Positions 1 to 7,317 of a stretch of DNA of 9,104 nt are shown here, one piece after another. Source of the DNA: an uncultured Marinilabiliales bacterium (lineage in GTDB: Bacteria > Bacteroidota > Bacteroidia > Bacteroidales > BM520); the NCBI GenBank assembly GCA_937877575.1, contig CALFIZ010000002.1, forward strand, positions 1-9,104, written 5' to 3'. Within the stretch, counting starts at the first letter, position 1; every line of letters starts with the position of its first letter. The notes beneath the pieces are model-generated. The model did not search any database and was not told the origin of the DNA. It worked only from the letters and a program-made list of their open reading frames with translations. A program made the position numbers and the translations under genes.

Positions 1-113
1 TGGTGGAATATGCCACGTATGGCATGGATTCGAACCTGTTTGTGTCGAAATATGAATTGTTCTTGCCCAACAAGGAGGAACTACGAAAAATGGTAAGGAA
101 TATATTGAAGTGA
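1..113 (+). CDS. C-terminal end of a probable PDDEXK nuclease-family protein (DUF1016/YhcG type), 5' end outside window
   Basis: The frame beginning at base 3 is open from the window edge to a TGA at 111-113 and gives 36 residues. They contain EYATYGMDSNLFVSKYELF and end in a basic helix, KEELRKMVRNILK. The pattern 'EYA-x-G-(L/M)-(D/S)-x-x-(L/I)-F-(V/A)-S-(K/R)-Y-x-L-x-(L/I)-P-(N/D)' is what I recall from the end of DUF1016 (YhcG) proteins, a PDDEXK-fold family often found near restriction or mobile loci in Bacteroidota. The nuclease core would lie to the left of the window, so no catalytic residue can be inspected. The assignment is from family memory of a short tail; the reading frame and stop are directly visible. 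Confidence 0.6.
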   Translation, partial: VEYATYGMDSNLFVSKYELFLPNKEELRKMVRNILK

Positions 114-332
114 TTGTGCATTGAGCCGCGTGCGGAACTGCCTTGCGACATGGAAGAGACTGCTCTTCAAAAAGATGTACACAAGCGCATGAAAGAATTG
201 TTGGCGGATTATAATCGACGTAAGACTGTCAAATTGGAGCATGGCCTTGATTTTCATGTTGTCTTAACCCGAAAAAATGTATATCTTTGCAAAATGAAAT
301 TAGTATTTTATAATCTTTAAATATAATCCAAA
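114..332. other. Intergenic stretch holding a promoter; no convincing gene
   Basis: This 219-base gap separates the DUF1016-like end from the secreted repeat protein. A 68-codon open frame (114-320) runs through it, in frame with the upstream gene after its TGA and starting only at a TTG. It resembles no family I know, and its downstream third coincides with a promoter and an A/T-rich leader. The first half (about 114-235) is richer in G+C and encodes a charged, helix-like stretch from an internal ATG at 150, so it could be decayed coding sequence. I do not call it as a gene. Confidence 0.5.
258..289 (+). promoter_or_regulatory. Bacteroides-type promoter for the secreted repeat protein
   Basis: TATCTTTG at 282-289 matches the Bacteroidota primary sigma factor -7 consensus TAnnTTTG exactly. 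GTTG at 258-261 matches the -33 element TTTG in three of four positions, with a 20-base spacer, which is within the usual range. Transcription would start near 296 and leave an A/T-rich leader of roughly 37 bases before the ATG at 333. The leader has no Shine-Dalgarno sequence, as is normal in this phylum. The match is visible in the sequence; the start site is inferred. Confidence 0.7.
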
Positions 333-1592
333 ATGAAAAAACTGTTTCTCATCGCTGCTATTGCAGTCTTAAGTTTCAACTCTTTCGCTCAAAAATCATC
401 TGACATTGACCTTCAACAGGTTAAGTCATTGATAAACAAGACAATGACCATTAACGCAACATCTACCACTTATTCTCCTTCCTCTATTGACTATTATCTA
501 ATTTACGATAATGAGACTATTTACACCCAAGAGACATTCCAATACTATTTCCCAGGCAATAAAGGTGTTACAGGTCCTGTTTCCAATCAAACCATTAAAC
601 AAGGCACATCCCCCGACAATCTTATTACCGTCGAAATAAGTGACTACTACTATATAGAAGGCAGCAAAATCGATTATATAGACTCACAAGTGTTATACTC
701 TGAAGATGAATGGGCAATGGTAAGAGCCACCTATTCCTACAACAATCAAGGGAATATTGATATCATAACAATGGCCATGCAATTCTGGGGCCAATGGATA
801 GACATCATGAAATTAATGCATTATTACGATGATGACATGAATGTTTCTTCTATTGTCACCCAGACATTTGACTTTTCATCATGGTCTAATACAGATAAAG
901 TCGAATTCACTTACAACAACGGTTTGATTGAGACGGAAACAAACTACACTATGGGAGATGACAATTGGGTATATGACACCAGATTGGTTTATTCATACGA
1001 CATATATGACAAAATTGCCACAATAGTTAACCAACATTGGAACAACAATTGGCAGAACGATGAACAGTTAGTTTACAATTATTCAAACGGTTTGCTTGAA
1101 AACATTATAGTACAAAATTGGAATAATTCTTCCAACAGTTGGGGGAATGAGTCTAAAATTGAATACGACTATGACAGCGACATAAATTGCACCCATGCCT
1201 TGTGCTACACATGGAAAAATAACGGTTGGGTTAATGACAATGAAGAATCATTAATATGCCCGATTTATTACAACAATATGGCATCAAACTACACTCTTGC
1301 CGACGAGTCGCACGAAGCATATATCACATACATAGTTAATAACGATGGCATTGAAGAGTCAGAGGAATTCTCATTCAACATATATCCGAATCCTGCAAAC
1401 GACCATTTCAATATCAGCAACTGCGATGTGAAGAGCATCGATATCTACAACCTTGCAGGTCAACGAATTGCCTCCTACGGAAAAGGGACAAACACCATTT
1501 CCACATCCAACTGGGTGCCAGGCATGTACATAGTGTTCATAACCGATACTGAGGGCGCATCGGCACAAAGGATTGTTTCAATTGTAAGGTAA
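333..1592 (+). CDS. Secreted repeat protein with T9SS type A sorting domain
   Basis: This 419-residue protein starts with a clear signal peptide (MKKLFLIAAIAVLSF, likely cut after SFA at residue 19). Its last 70 or so residues have the Por secretion tail pattern: FNIYPNPA at 348-355, IDIYNLAGQRI at 369-379, WVPGMYIVFI at 394-403 and a final ...RIVSIVR. Such tails direct proteins through the outer membrane by the type IX secretion system, usually with removal of the tail and surface attachment or release. The middle (127 to about 312) is built of seven degenerate repeats each beginning with Trp. Residues 20-126 are rich in Tyr, Asn and Ser with no recognised domain. I see no catalytic motif, so an adhesive or binding surface protein is a guess from architecture only. 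It has its own promoter upstream and stands alone on the + strand, converging on the envelope operon with a 13-base gap. Confidence 0.85.
   Translation: MKKLFLIAAIAVLSFNSFAQKSSDIDLQQVKSLINKTMTINATSTTYSPSSIDYYLIYDNETIYTQETFQYYFPGNKGVTGPVSNQTIKQGTSPDNLITVEISDYYYIEGSKIDYIDSQVLYSEDEWAMVRATYSYNNQGNIDIITMAMQFWGQWIDIMKLMHYYDDDMNVSSIVTQTFDFSSWSNTDKVEFTYNNGLIETETNYTMGDDNWVYDTRLVYSYDIYDKIATIVNQHWNNNWQNDEQLVYNYSNGLLENIIVQNWNNSSNSWGNESKIEYDYDSDINCTHALCYTWKNNGWVNDNEESLICPIYYNNMASNYTLADESHEAYITYIVNNDGIEESEEFSFNIYPNPANDHFNISNCDVKSIDIYNLAGQRIASYGKGTNTISTSNWVPGMYIVFITDTEGASAQRIVSIVR
711..1268 (+). repeat. Seven tandem 28-30 residue Trp-initiated repeats in the T9SS protein
   Basis: Repeat units begin at Trp 127, 155, 184, 212, 240, 270 and 299, so the spacings are 28, 29, 28, 28, 30 and 29 residues; the last unit is incomplete. 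The shared pattern is roughly W-x-(N/D)-x-x-x-(L/V/I)-x-(F/Y)-x-Y-(N/D/S)-x-x-(N/G)-x-(I/L), often followed by a second Trp three to seven residues before the next unit. Units 3 to 6 are the clearest (for example VEFTYNNGL, LVYSYDIYD, LVYNYSNGL, IEYDYDSDI). Alternating aromatic residues suggest short beta hairpins, as in YD-type repeats. The DNA is not obviously repetitive, so the duplications are old. Confidence 0.75.
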
Positions 1593-1605
1593 TTCTTCTT
1601 TACTG

Positions 1606-2799
1606 TTATTTAGCCATCCATTGCTCGGGATCCTGAATGGTGGAGCCTTTCCATATCTCAAAGTGCAACTCGGTTGTTCCATCGCCGGCATCCTTCATGA
1701 TGGTCCCGACATTCTCTTTAGCCTTAATCTTCTGTCCCTGAGAGACGAAGACCTGACCCAAGTTGGAATAAACCGTAAGATATTCACCGTGACGGACTAT
1801 CACCACGTTGAATTGGGCTATCTTCTTCACAGTCATGACTTCACCGTCGAAAACGCAGCGTGCCATACTGTTTTCCTCAGTTAATATATTGACACCCGGG
1901 TTATTGATAGTAATATTTGCAAGTACAGGATGCGGCTGTTCGCCGAACGGAAGCGTTATCATCCCTCTCTCTGTAGGCCACGGCAACTTGCCCTTGTTTC
2001 CGACAAAATTGTCGGAAATGAGCTGCTCTTCAGGTGTGAGTTTGAAACGTTTGGAATTGCCCTTTGACTTCATTTCCTCTGCAATCAACCGCTCAATCTC
2101 CTTAGACAGCTTATTGAGTTCCTGCTGCTGCTTCGCGATTTTCTTCTTCAGGTCCTTTTCTTTCTGCGACAAATTCTGAACAATCTGGTTCTGGTTCTTC
2201 TTATCGGCTTCCAACTTGCTCTTCTCATTTTTCTCAGACTGCACAAGGATTTCTTTCTTTGACTTGCTGTCCTCGTATGAAATCTGTTTCTGCTGCAGTT
2301 TCCGGGTGGTTTCCACAATTTCATTATAGTATTCCTTACGTTTGTCGGAATATGCCTTGAATGCCTGTATTCTTCTGAATGCCTGTGAAATGCTATTTGA
2401 GTCAAAAATATAGGATAATCGTTTGTATGTATTTTGATTCTGCCATGTGCTGACAATCATATTGGCATATTCTGTCTTCAAATCCTGAAGCATCGCCTTC
2501 ATGTTCTCTATGCTGTCGGAAGTGGTATTGATATCCTTGTCCAACAAGACTATTTCATGGTTGATATTCTTTATCAGCTTATCACGCTGCTTGATGTTCT
2601 TATTCAGCATATAAACCTTATTGATTGACGACTGCTTTTCCGTTTTCGTCTCATTAAGCAGCTTGTTGGTGTAATTGATGTCCTGTTCAATCTTTTTCTT
2701 CTGTGCTTCAAGTTCTTCCTTGGACTGGCAATACGAAACCCCAACAGATAACACAAGACCTGCAACCAACAGCAGTCGCATCAGAATATTCATATACAT
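1606..2799 (-). CDS. EnvC-family murein hydrolase activator (coiled coil plus degenerate LytM/M23 domain)
   Basis: With the ATG at 2799 the protein has 397 residues: a signal peptide (MRLLLVAGLVLSVGVSYCQ, cleaved around residue 24), a long charged coiled coil (about 27-245, rich in Lys, Glu, Gln) and a C-terminal LytM domain (about 270-397, beginning LPWPTERGMITLPFG). The M23 zinc ligands are lost: the canonical HxGxD is NPGVN (300-304), the expected YxHL is YSNL, and the HLH motif is ELH (377-379). This matches EnvC-type activators, which stimulate amidases in the periplasm during septum splitting and do not cut peptidoglycan themselves. The frame stays open upstream to 2913, but the ATG at 2799 lies one base after the DUF4292 stop and places the signal peptide at the N-terminus; ATGs at 2793 and 2820 are alternatives. 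It is the last gene of the operon. Confidence 0.88.
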   Translation of the reverse strand: MYMNILMRLLLVAGLVLSVGVSYCQSKEELEAQKKKIEQDINYTNKLLNETKTEKQSSINKVYMLNKNIKQRDKLIKNINHEIVLLDKDINTTSDSIENMKAMLQDLKTEYANMIVSTWQNQNTYKRLSYIFDSNSISQAFRRIQAFKAYSDKRKEYYNEIVETTRKLQQKQISYEDSKSKKEILVQSEKNEKSKLEADKKNQNQIVQNLSQKEKDLKKKIAKQQQELNKLSKEIERLIAEEMKSKGNSKRFKLTPEEQLISDNFVGNKGKLPWPTERGMITLPFGEQPHPVLANITINNPGVNILTEENSMARCVFDGEVMTVKKIAQFNVVIVRHGEYLTVYSNLGQVFVSQGQKIKAKENVGTIMKDAGDGTTELHFEIWKGSTIQDPEQWMAK

Positions 2800-2800
2800 T

Positions 2801-3604
2801 TCAGAACCTTGCTTTCTCATAATTTGACGGTATTTTAACATTAACATTGACACCTCGTTCACTATCAATTTCAAACTGGGACAAATTAACCGTACAGGAA
2901 AATTCATCATCATTAAAAGAAAAATCTATCTGGGAAGGCAGACTCTTGCCGTTATCCGTATATATTGCAGGATACGATATCAAGACGTCTTTGCCTTTAA
3001 ACACCGCGTTCAATTCAGACTTTATAATTCTTAAATTCTGTTTTGGTATGAAGACATTATAGTCAGGATAATTACCCAGATGCAGATTATACATGTTATT
3101 GTCCAAACTCAAGGTCATGTGCCTTTTGTTGCAATAGTCATATAAAACACGTCCGAATAGCAAATCCTCAACAGTTGGTTCGTTTATCCTGATTCCATAA
3201 AGCGAATACAGCACATCAAGCGGTTCGTTTATATAAGTCTTTGACAGTTTGTTAATTATAAGCAAAGAATCATTGTAAACCAATACCGACAGGACATTTA
3301 TGCCAAACACAGTTGCATTTAGAAGAATACTTTGCCGTTCACTGTCATACTGTAAAGTTCCTTTTGCCCCCTGGATTCCATTTATGCTTGTGAAGGCAGC
3401 AGAAAATTTGCATTTCAGGGTATTACAGGTAAACTCATTGTCAAGCAATGAGTTAAACATTTCCACGGCTGAATTGGTTTTGGTTGTGGGAGGGACTTCA
3501 GGACTGATGGTAACCTGGTTGGTATGCTTACACGAAACCGCTGCCAACGAGATGATAACCAATATTAAAAGAAACAGTCTATTCTTCATAATATTTTTCA
3601 TCAT
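2801..3604 (-). CDS. DUF4292 family lipoprotein
   Basis: This 267-residue protein has a short basic start, a hydrophobic segment (FLLILVIISLAA) and a lipobox ending AVSC at Cys25, so it should be a lipoprotein. The rest has the character of DUF4292 proteins: an early stretch (NTLKCKFSAAF, INGIQGAKGTLQYD) followed by beta-rich segments, and FGINVLSVLVYNDSLLIINKL, a pattern reminiscent of LolA/LolB-like lipid-binding folds. The biochemical role of the family is not established. It overlaps the TPR gene by 26 bases if the ATG at 3604 is used; a start at the ATG at 3589 would give a more typical 20-residue lipoprotein signal and an 11-base overlap, and I cannot decide between them. Tight linkage to the TPR lipoprotein and to EnvC suggests a shared envelope role. 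Confidence 0.8.
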   Translation of the reverse strand: MMKNIMKNRLFLLILVIISLAAVSCKHTNQVTISPEVPPTTKTNSAVEMFNSLLDNEFTCNTLKCKFSAAFTSINGIQGAKGTLQYDSERQSILLNATVFGINVLSVLVYNDSLLIINKLSKTYINEPLDVLYSLYGIRINEPTVEDLLFGRVLYDYCNKRHMTLSLDNNMYNLHLGNYPDYNVFIPKQNLRIIKSELNAVFKGKDVLISYPAIYTDNGKSLPSQIDFSFNDDEFSCTVNLSQFEIDSERGVNVNVKIPSNYEKARF

Positions 3605-5336
3605 TGATTTTCTTCTTCAGTATTTCAGAAGCATTGATAGCGTCCTGATTATAAGCATTTTGCCAATATTTCAAAGCAGAATCGGAATCATTGAGTTTCC
3701 ACTTCACATCACCTATATGCTCATATATGGCAGCCTTGTCATCACCGGATGAATATTTCAGAGCCTCATTAAGATATTTCAGAGCCTCATTGTACTTGCC
3801 GTTTTTAAACAGAGCCCAGCCGTATGTATCAAGGTAATGAGAAGTTTCAGGTTCCGCCTCAACTATTTTTTTACCTAAGGCTTCCGCCTTTTCAAGATTG
3901 GTATTGGATGTGCTGAGGAAATAGCTGTAATTATTCATAACATACAGATTGTCGGGGCGAAGTGCCAAAGCATTATCATAACTGGAAAACGACTTGTCCT
4001 GTTCTCCAAGTTCATGATAGCAGTCACCGAGCAATGTAAAGAAAGTCGATTTAAGGTCATCATTGTTTACAACCATCATAAGACCGTCATTGAATGTCTT
4101 AACCGCCGTTTCAACGTCATTCTTCTGATATTCCGCCAAACCCTTGAAATAGTAAAATTCTGGCATCATCGGATACAGTTCCAAAGCGCGTGAAGCCACG
4201 GAATATACCGAATCCGTCTTATTAAGTTGTGATTCAATCTGGAGCAGGTTCATGAACAAAGGTGGATTTTTCCACAATGTGATAGCCTTATAATAGTACT
4301 GGCGCGCCATCCCGAGATTCTGGCTCAAGTAATAGTAGTCTCCCATCAGAGACTGTGAACGTCCGTCATCAGGATGTGTATCCGACAGAGTCACAAGCAG
4401 TTCCTTCACATCATTGTTTTTTCCGCTGAAAATCTCATCGGAAGAATAATTATCGAGTAGCACATTTATCTTGGTATTGGCATCCATTTTAGGAGAAGCG
4501 AAACCTTTGAGGAGTTCCTTATGTGCTTCGTTGTTTTTCCCTTTACTCTTGTAATATTCTGCTAATGTGAAATGTATATACGCGTCATCAGGATATTTCC
4601 TCTCTATTTCCTGATAGCACTTAACCGCTTCCTTTTCCTTCCCGTCCTTATTATACAAATCAGCAAGTTTCGACAAATACTGAGGCGAATCGGGATATAT
4701 CTCCACAAGTTCCGACATCTCCTTGCAGGCTTTGTCATATTTTTTCTGACTCTCATAAATGGCGACCTTCTTCATTGAAAGGTCCGGGTCAGGTCCAACT
4801 ACGGTCTTAAGATAATCAAGTTGTTTCAGAGTCTTGTCGTATTGAGTCGTTTGGAGAAGAGCATTTGCATAATTAACCTGTGCATCAATATCTTCCGGAC
4901 GTTTCTTCACGATTTCCTCATACAAGGCTGCAGCCTTGTCATTTTTATAATTGTGAGAATATATGTTTGCAAGGTTCTGAATATAATACTCGTTGTCTTT
5001 GTCAAGATTATAGGCGGTTTCAGCAGCATTCTCAGCGCCATGCAGATCCAGATTGTTCATATAGATTATCGAAAGCTGGTACCATGCAGCATCATCGGAA
5101 GGATTGTCATTCACACATCTTTCGAATAAAGTCTGCGCTTTGGTGCTGTTACCCAGTATCTTCTGGGAAGTGGCATCAATATACTGTGAAGTCTGCTGGA
5201 TTTCCCTTACGGAAGCGGAAACAGGCACCACCCCGGTCTGATTCCCGTCATTATTTTTCTGCGATGCAAGCTGTTTTGTGTGACTGCATGAAACTGCAAT
5301 CAAAAGCAGCAGAAAAACCGGAATTATTCTTTTCAT
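3579..5336 (-). CDS. TPR-repeat lipoprotein
   Basis: The 585-residue product starts MKRIIPVFLLLLIAVSC with a lipobox at Cys17, then a linker of about 30 residues rich in Gln, Asn and Ser, then an array of tetratricopeptide repeats covering about 50-570. Clear TPR helices include AWYQLSIIYMNN (84-95), NLANIYSHNYKNDKAAALYE (121-140), YLSKLADLYNKDGKEKEAVK (220-239), HFTLAEYYKSKGKNNEAHKE (255-274) and LDTYGWALFKNGKYNEALKY (502-521). TPR arrays bind other proteins, so it is probably an envelope scaffold, tethered by its lipid on the periplasmic side of a membrane. No enzyme domain is visible. It follows dut by 12 bases with no Shine-Dalgarno sequence and overlaps DUF4292 at its 3' end, consistent with translational coupling. 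The specific partner cannot be read from the sequence. Confidence 0.88.
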   Translation of the reverse strand: MKRIIPVFLLLLIAVSCSHTKQLASQKNNDGNQTGVVPVSASVREIQQTSQYIDATSQKILGNSTKAQTLFERCVNDNPSDDAAWYQLSIIYMNNLDLHGAENAAETAYNLDKDNEYYIQNLANIYSHNYKNDKAAALYEEIVKKRPEDIDAQVNYANALLQTTQYDKTLKQLDYLKTVVGPDPDLSMKKVAIYESQKKYDKACKEMSELVEIYPDSPQYLSKLADLYNKDGKEKEAVKCYQEIERKYPDDAYIHFTLAEYYKSKGKNNEAHKELLKGFASPKMDANTKINVLLDNYSSDEIFSGKNNDVKELLVTLSDTHPDDGRSQSLMGDYYYLSQNLGMARQYYYKAITLWKNPPLFMNLLQIESQLNKTDSVYSVASRALELYPMMPEFYYFKGLAEYQKNDVETAVKTFNDGLMMVVNNDDLKSTFFTLLGDCYHELGEQDKSFSSYDNALALRPDNLYVMNNYSYFLSTSNTNLEKAEALGKKIVEAEPETSHYLDTYGWALFKNGKYNEALKYLNEALKYSSGDDKAAIYEHIGDVKWKLNDSDSALKYWQNAYNQDAINASEILKKKINDEKYYEE

Positions 5337-5348
5337 ATTGACAATCCG

Positions 5349-5780
5349 TTAAATACCTGTTGACCCGAAACCTCCTGCACCACGTTGCGTTTCATCAAGG
5401 ACATCCACCTCACTCCATTCTGCACGTTCATGTCTGGCGATAATCATCTGGGCAATTCTGTCCCCGTCTTGAATTACAAACTCTTCATCTGAAAGATTAA
5501 TCAGAATTACGCGGATTTCGCCTCTGTAATCAGCATCGATGGTTCCCGGAGCATTGAGCACCGTTATTCCTTTCTTTATTGCCAGTCCGCTCCTCGGACG
5601 CACCTGCGCTTCAAAGCCCTCAGGCAAAGAAATATACAGTCCTGTCGGGACTAACTTGCGTTCCATCGGCTTCATGACTATAGGTTCATCAATATTTGCC
5701 CTCAAATCCATTCCCGCAGAAAACAATGTCTCATATTCGGGCAGATGATGCTTTGACTTGTTTACTATATTGATTTTCAT
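5349..5780 (-). CDS. dut: dUTP diphosphatase (dUTPase)
   Basis: This is a complete 143-residue trimeric-type dUTPase, which hydrolyses dUTP to dUMP and pyrophosphate, keeping uracil out of DNA and feeding dTMP synthesis. All five family motifs are intact: AGMDLRA (22-28), PRSGLA (62-67), LNAPGTIDADYRGEI (75-89, with the catalytic Asp82 and the uracil-pocket Tyr85), GDRIAQMII (106-114) and the glycine-rich C-terminal arm RGAGGFGSTG (133-142) that closes over the phosphates. Length is normal. It starts at the ATG at 5780, 10 bases after the flippase stop, with an A/T-rich upstream and no Shine-Dalgarno sequence. Its position between envelope genes is common in Bacteroidales and probably reflects operon history, not shared function. 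Confidence 0.97.
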   Translation of the reverse strand: MKINIVNKSKHHLPEYETLFSAGMDLRANIDEPIVMKPMERKLVPTGLYISLPEGFEAQVRPRSGLAIKKGITVLNAPGTIDADYRGEIRVILINLSDEEFVIQDGDRIAQMIIARHERAEWSEVDVLDETQRGAGGFGSTGI

Positions 5781-5790
5781 AAAATTATAA

Positions 5791-7305
5791 CTATTTGATT
5801 TTTAATGGGTTTGTCTTTTCACCAATAAAGGCAACTGTACAATACACCAAAATTAATGCCGTATTAATCAACATTCTCCATACTAACGGCATATTTGTAA
5901 AGAGATGGCTCAGGAAAAAGATTCCAAGTGCTATAACGAAGTAAAAAATATTTCTTCCGACCTGATACGGTATCGGATACACCTTCTGCCCCCAGAAATA
6001 CGATACAAGCATCATAGTGGTGTTGCAGGCAAGATGTCCGATTGCAGCGCCGACATATCCGACACGCGGAACGAGGATGAACAGCGATACCAGCATGATG
6101 ACCATACCGATTATCGAAATCACGGTTCCGCTTGCCGTCTTATCAGTCAGTTTGAACCATATCGACAAGTTGAACAAAATGCCATAGAACATTATGGCTA
6201 TCAGGACAATAGGCACCACTACAAGTCCCTCGTGATAGTCACTGCCGCCTCTTCCGACAAAGTATTTGAGAATGTCGATGTAAAGCATTACTCCGAGGAA
6301 AATGAGAAGGCAGAAAATAACAAAATAATTCATCACCTTGGCAAAAAGTTCAGGTGCATTGCGGTCCTTTGCCTTGCTGAAGAAGAACGGTTCCGAGGCA
6401 TATCTGAACATCTGTATGAAGATAGTCATCAGCACAGCAAGTTTGTAATTTGCGCTATAAATGCCCAGTCTGCTCAAAGCATATTCGTTTGCTGTCATTT
6501 TCATTGAAGCAAGCACATCCTCACCGGGTATCGGAACCAAATACTTTATCAGTATCTTGTCGGAAACTTCATTCACCATGCCCACCAACGAAATCATCAT
6601 TATCGGGAGTGAATACACCAGCATCTTTTTGAAAAACGGCCAGTCAATCTCAAAACGCATCGTCCGAATCTGTGGAAGCAGCAACAGGAGGCTGAGCAGA
6701 CTTGACAATATGTTTGAAATCAGAACCCAAACCAACAAACCGGCTTGAGGGCCAAACAGGTATGATGAAATCTTTAGTGATGTCTCAGGGATAAGAACCA
6801 AAAAGAACACATTCAGTGCAATATTCATGCATACATTTGATATCTTGATAATACTGAATCTTTTGGCCTTGTTTTCATTTCTCAGTTTCGCAAACGGGAC
6901 TGCTGCTATCACATCCAATGCCACTATAATGCCGAGGAACAGCACATATTGCGTATTATGCTGATAATGAATCAGCTGCGCAAACGACTTGTAAAAGATG
7001 AAATAAAATACAAGAAACAATGTAGTGGTAATCAGGATACTGCTTTCAGCATTGCTGAACACTTTATTCGGATTGGCATTCTCCTTTTGGGAAAATCTGA
7101 AATAAGTCGTTTCCATTCCGTATGTCAGGATAGCCATCATCAGTGCTATCCACGCATACAAATCTGATATCTGACCGTATTCGCCGGACATGAAAACCCG
7201 CACATAAAGAGGCGTCAGAAGATAGTTAAGCAAACGGGGGACAATGGTTCCAAACCCGTAAACAACAGTCTGACCAGCTAAAGCTTTGATTGGATTTTTT
7301 CCCAT
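5791..7305 (-). CDS. Polysaccharide/oligosaccharide flippase (Wzx-like, MOP superfamily)
   Basis: A 504-residue integral membrane protein with about 12-14 hydrophobic segments. It opens MGKNPIKALAGQTVVYGFG and continues TIVPRLLNYLLTPLYVRVF, the N-terminal signature of the polysaccharide biosynthesis family that moves lipid-linked oligosaccharides across the inner membrane for LPS, capsule or related glycans. The conserved Arg and Gln/Gly residues of the first helix and the YxRxF-like turn are present. I chose the ATG at 7305; a TTG at 7314 would add three residues but the ATG gives the family's usual start. There is no Shine-Dalgarno sequence. The gene is complete, lies 12 bases after the upstream aminopeptidase stop and 10 bases before dut. 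The substrate cannot be told from the sequence. The region just upstream is the suspected genome junction. Confidence 0.9.
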   Translation of the reverse strand: MGKNPIKALAGQTVVYGFGTIVPRLLNYLLTPLYVRVFMSGEYGQISDLYAWIALMMAILTYGMETTYFRFSQKENANPNKVFSNAESSILITTTLFLVFYFIFYKSFAQLIHYQHNTQYVLFLGIIVALDVIAAVPFAKLRNENKAKRFSIIKISNVCMNIALNVFFLVLIPETSLKISSYLFGPQAGLLVWVLISNILSSLLSLLLLLPQIRTMRFEIDWPFFKKMLVYSLPIMMISLVGMVNEVSDKILIKYLVPIPGEDVLASMKMTANEYALSRLGIYSANYKLAVLMTIFIQMFRYASEPFFFSKAKDRNAPELFAKVMNYFVIFCLLIFLGVMLYIDILKYFVGRGGSDYHEGLVVVPIVLIAIMFYGILFNLSIWFKLTDKTASGTVISIIGMVIMLVSLFILVPRVGYVGAAIGHLACNTTMMLVSYFWGQKVYPIPYQVGRNIFYFVIALGIFFLSHLFTNMPLVWRMLINTALILVYCTVAFIGEKTNPLKIK

Positions 7306-7317
7306 TTGCAACAAAGA

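Noticed and set aside
1593..1605. Possible bidirectional terminator between the two convergent genes
   Set aside because: The gap is 13 bases and contains no inverted repeat; any terminator would have to sit inside the coding ends and I could not see one.
2403..2410. Reverse-strand match to the -7 box (TATTTTTG) inside envC
   Set aside because: It lies in the middle of the EnvC coiled-coil coding region with no gene start nearby downstream; an A/T-rich chance match.
2800..2913. Longer N-terminus for EnvC starting at 2913
   Set aside because: It would overlap DUF4292 by more than 100 bases and bury the signal peptide behind about 38 extra residues; starts at 2799 or 2793 fit the family and the operon spacing.
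3300..3752. 150-codon + strand frame spanning the DUF4292/TPR boundary
   Set aside because: Its hydrophobic part is only the reverse complement of the DUF4292 signal peptide region; both - strand genes there are well supported.
4880..5341. 153-codon + strand frame opposite the TPR gene
   Set aside because: Antisense to a clear lipoprotein/TPR coding region; low-complexity translation rich in His, Arg and Cys without family resemblance.
5905..6507. 200-codon open frame on the + strand opposite the flippase
   Set aside because: It lies wholly antisense to a well-supported membrane protein; its His/Tyr/Asp-rich translation is what reversed hydrophobic codons give, and it has no recognisable domain or start signal.
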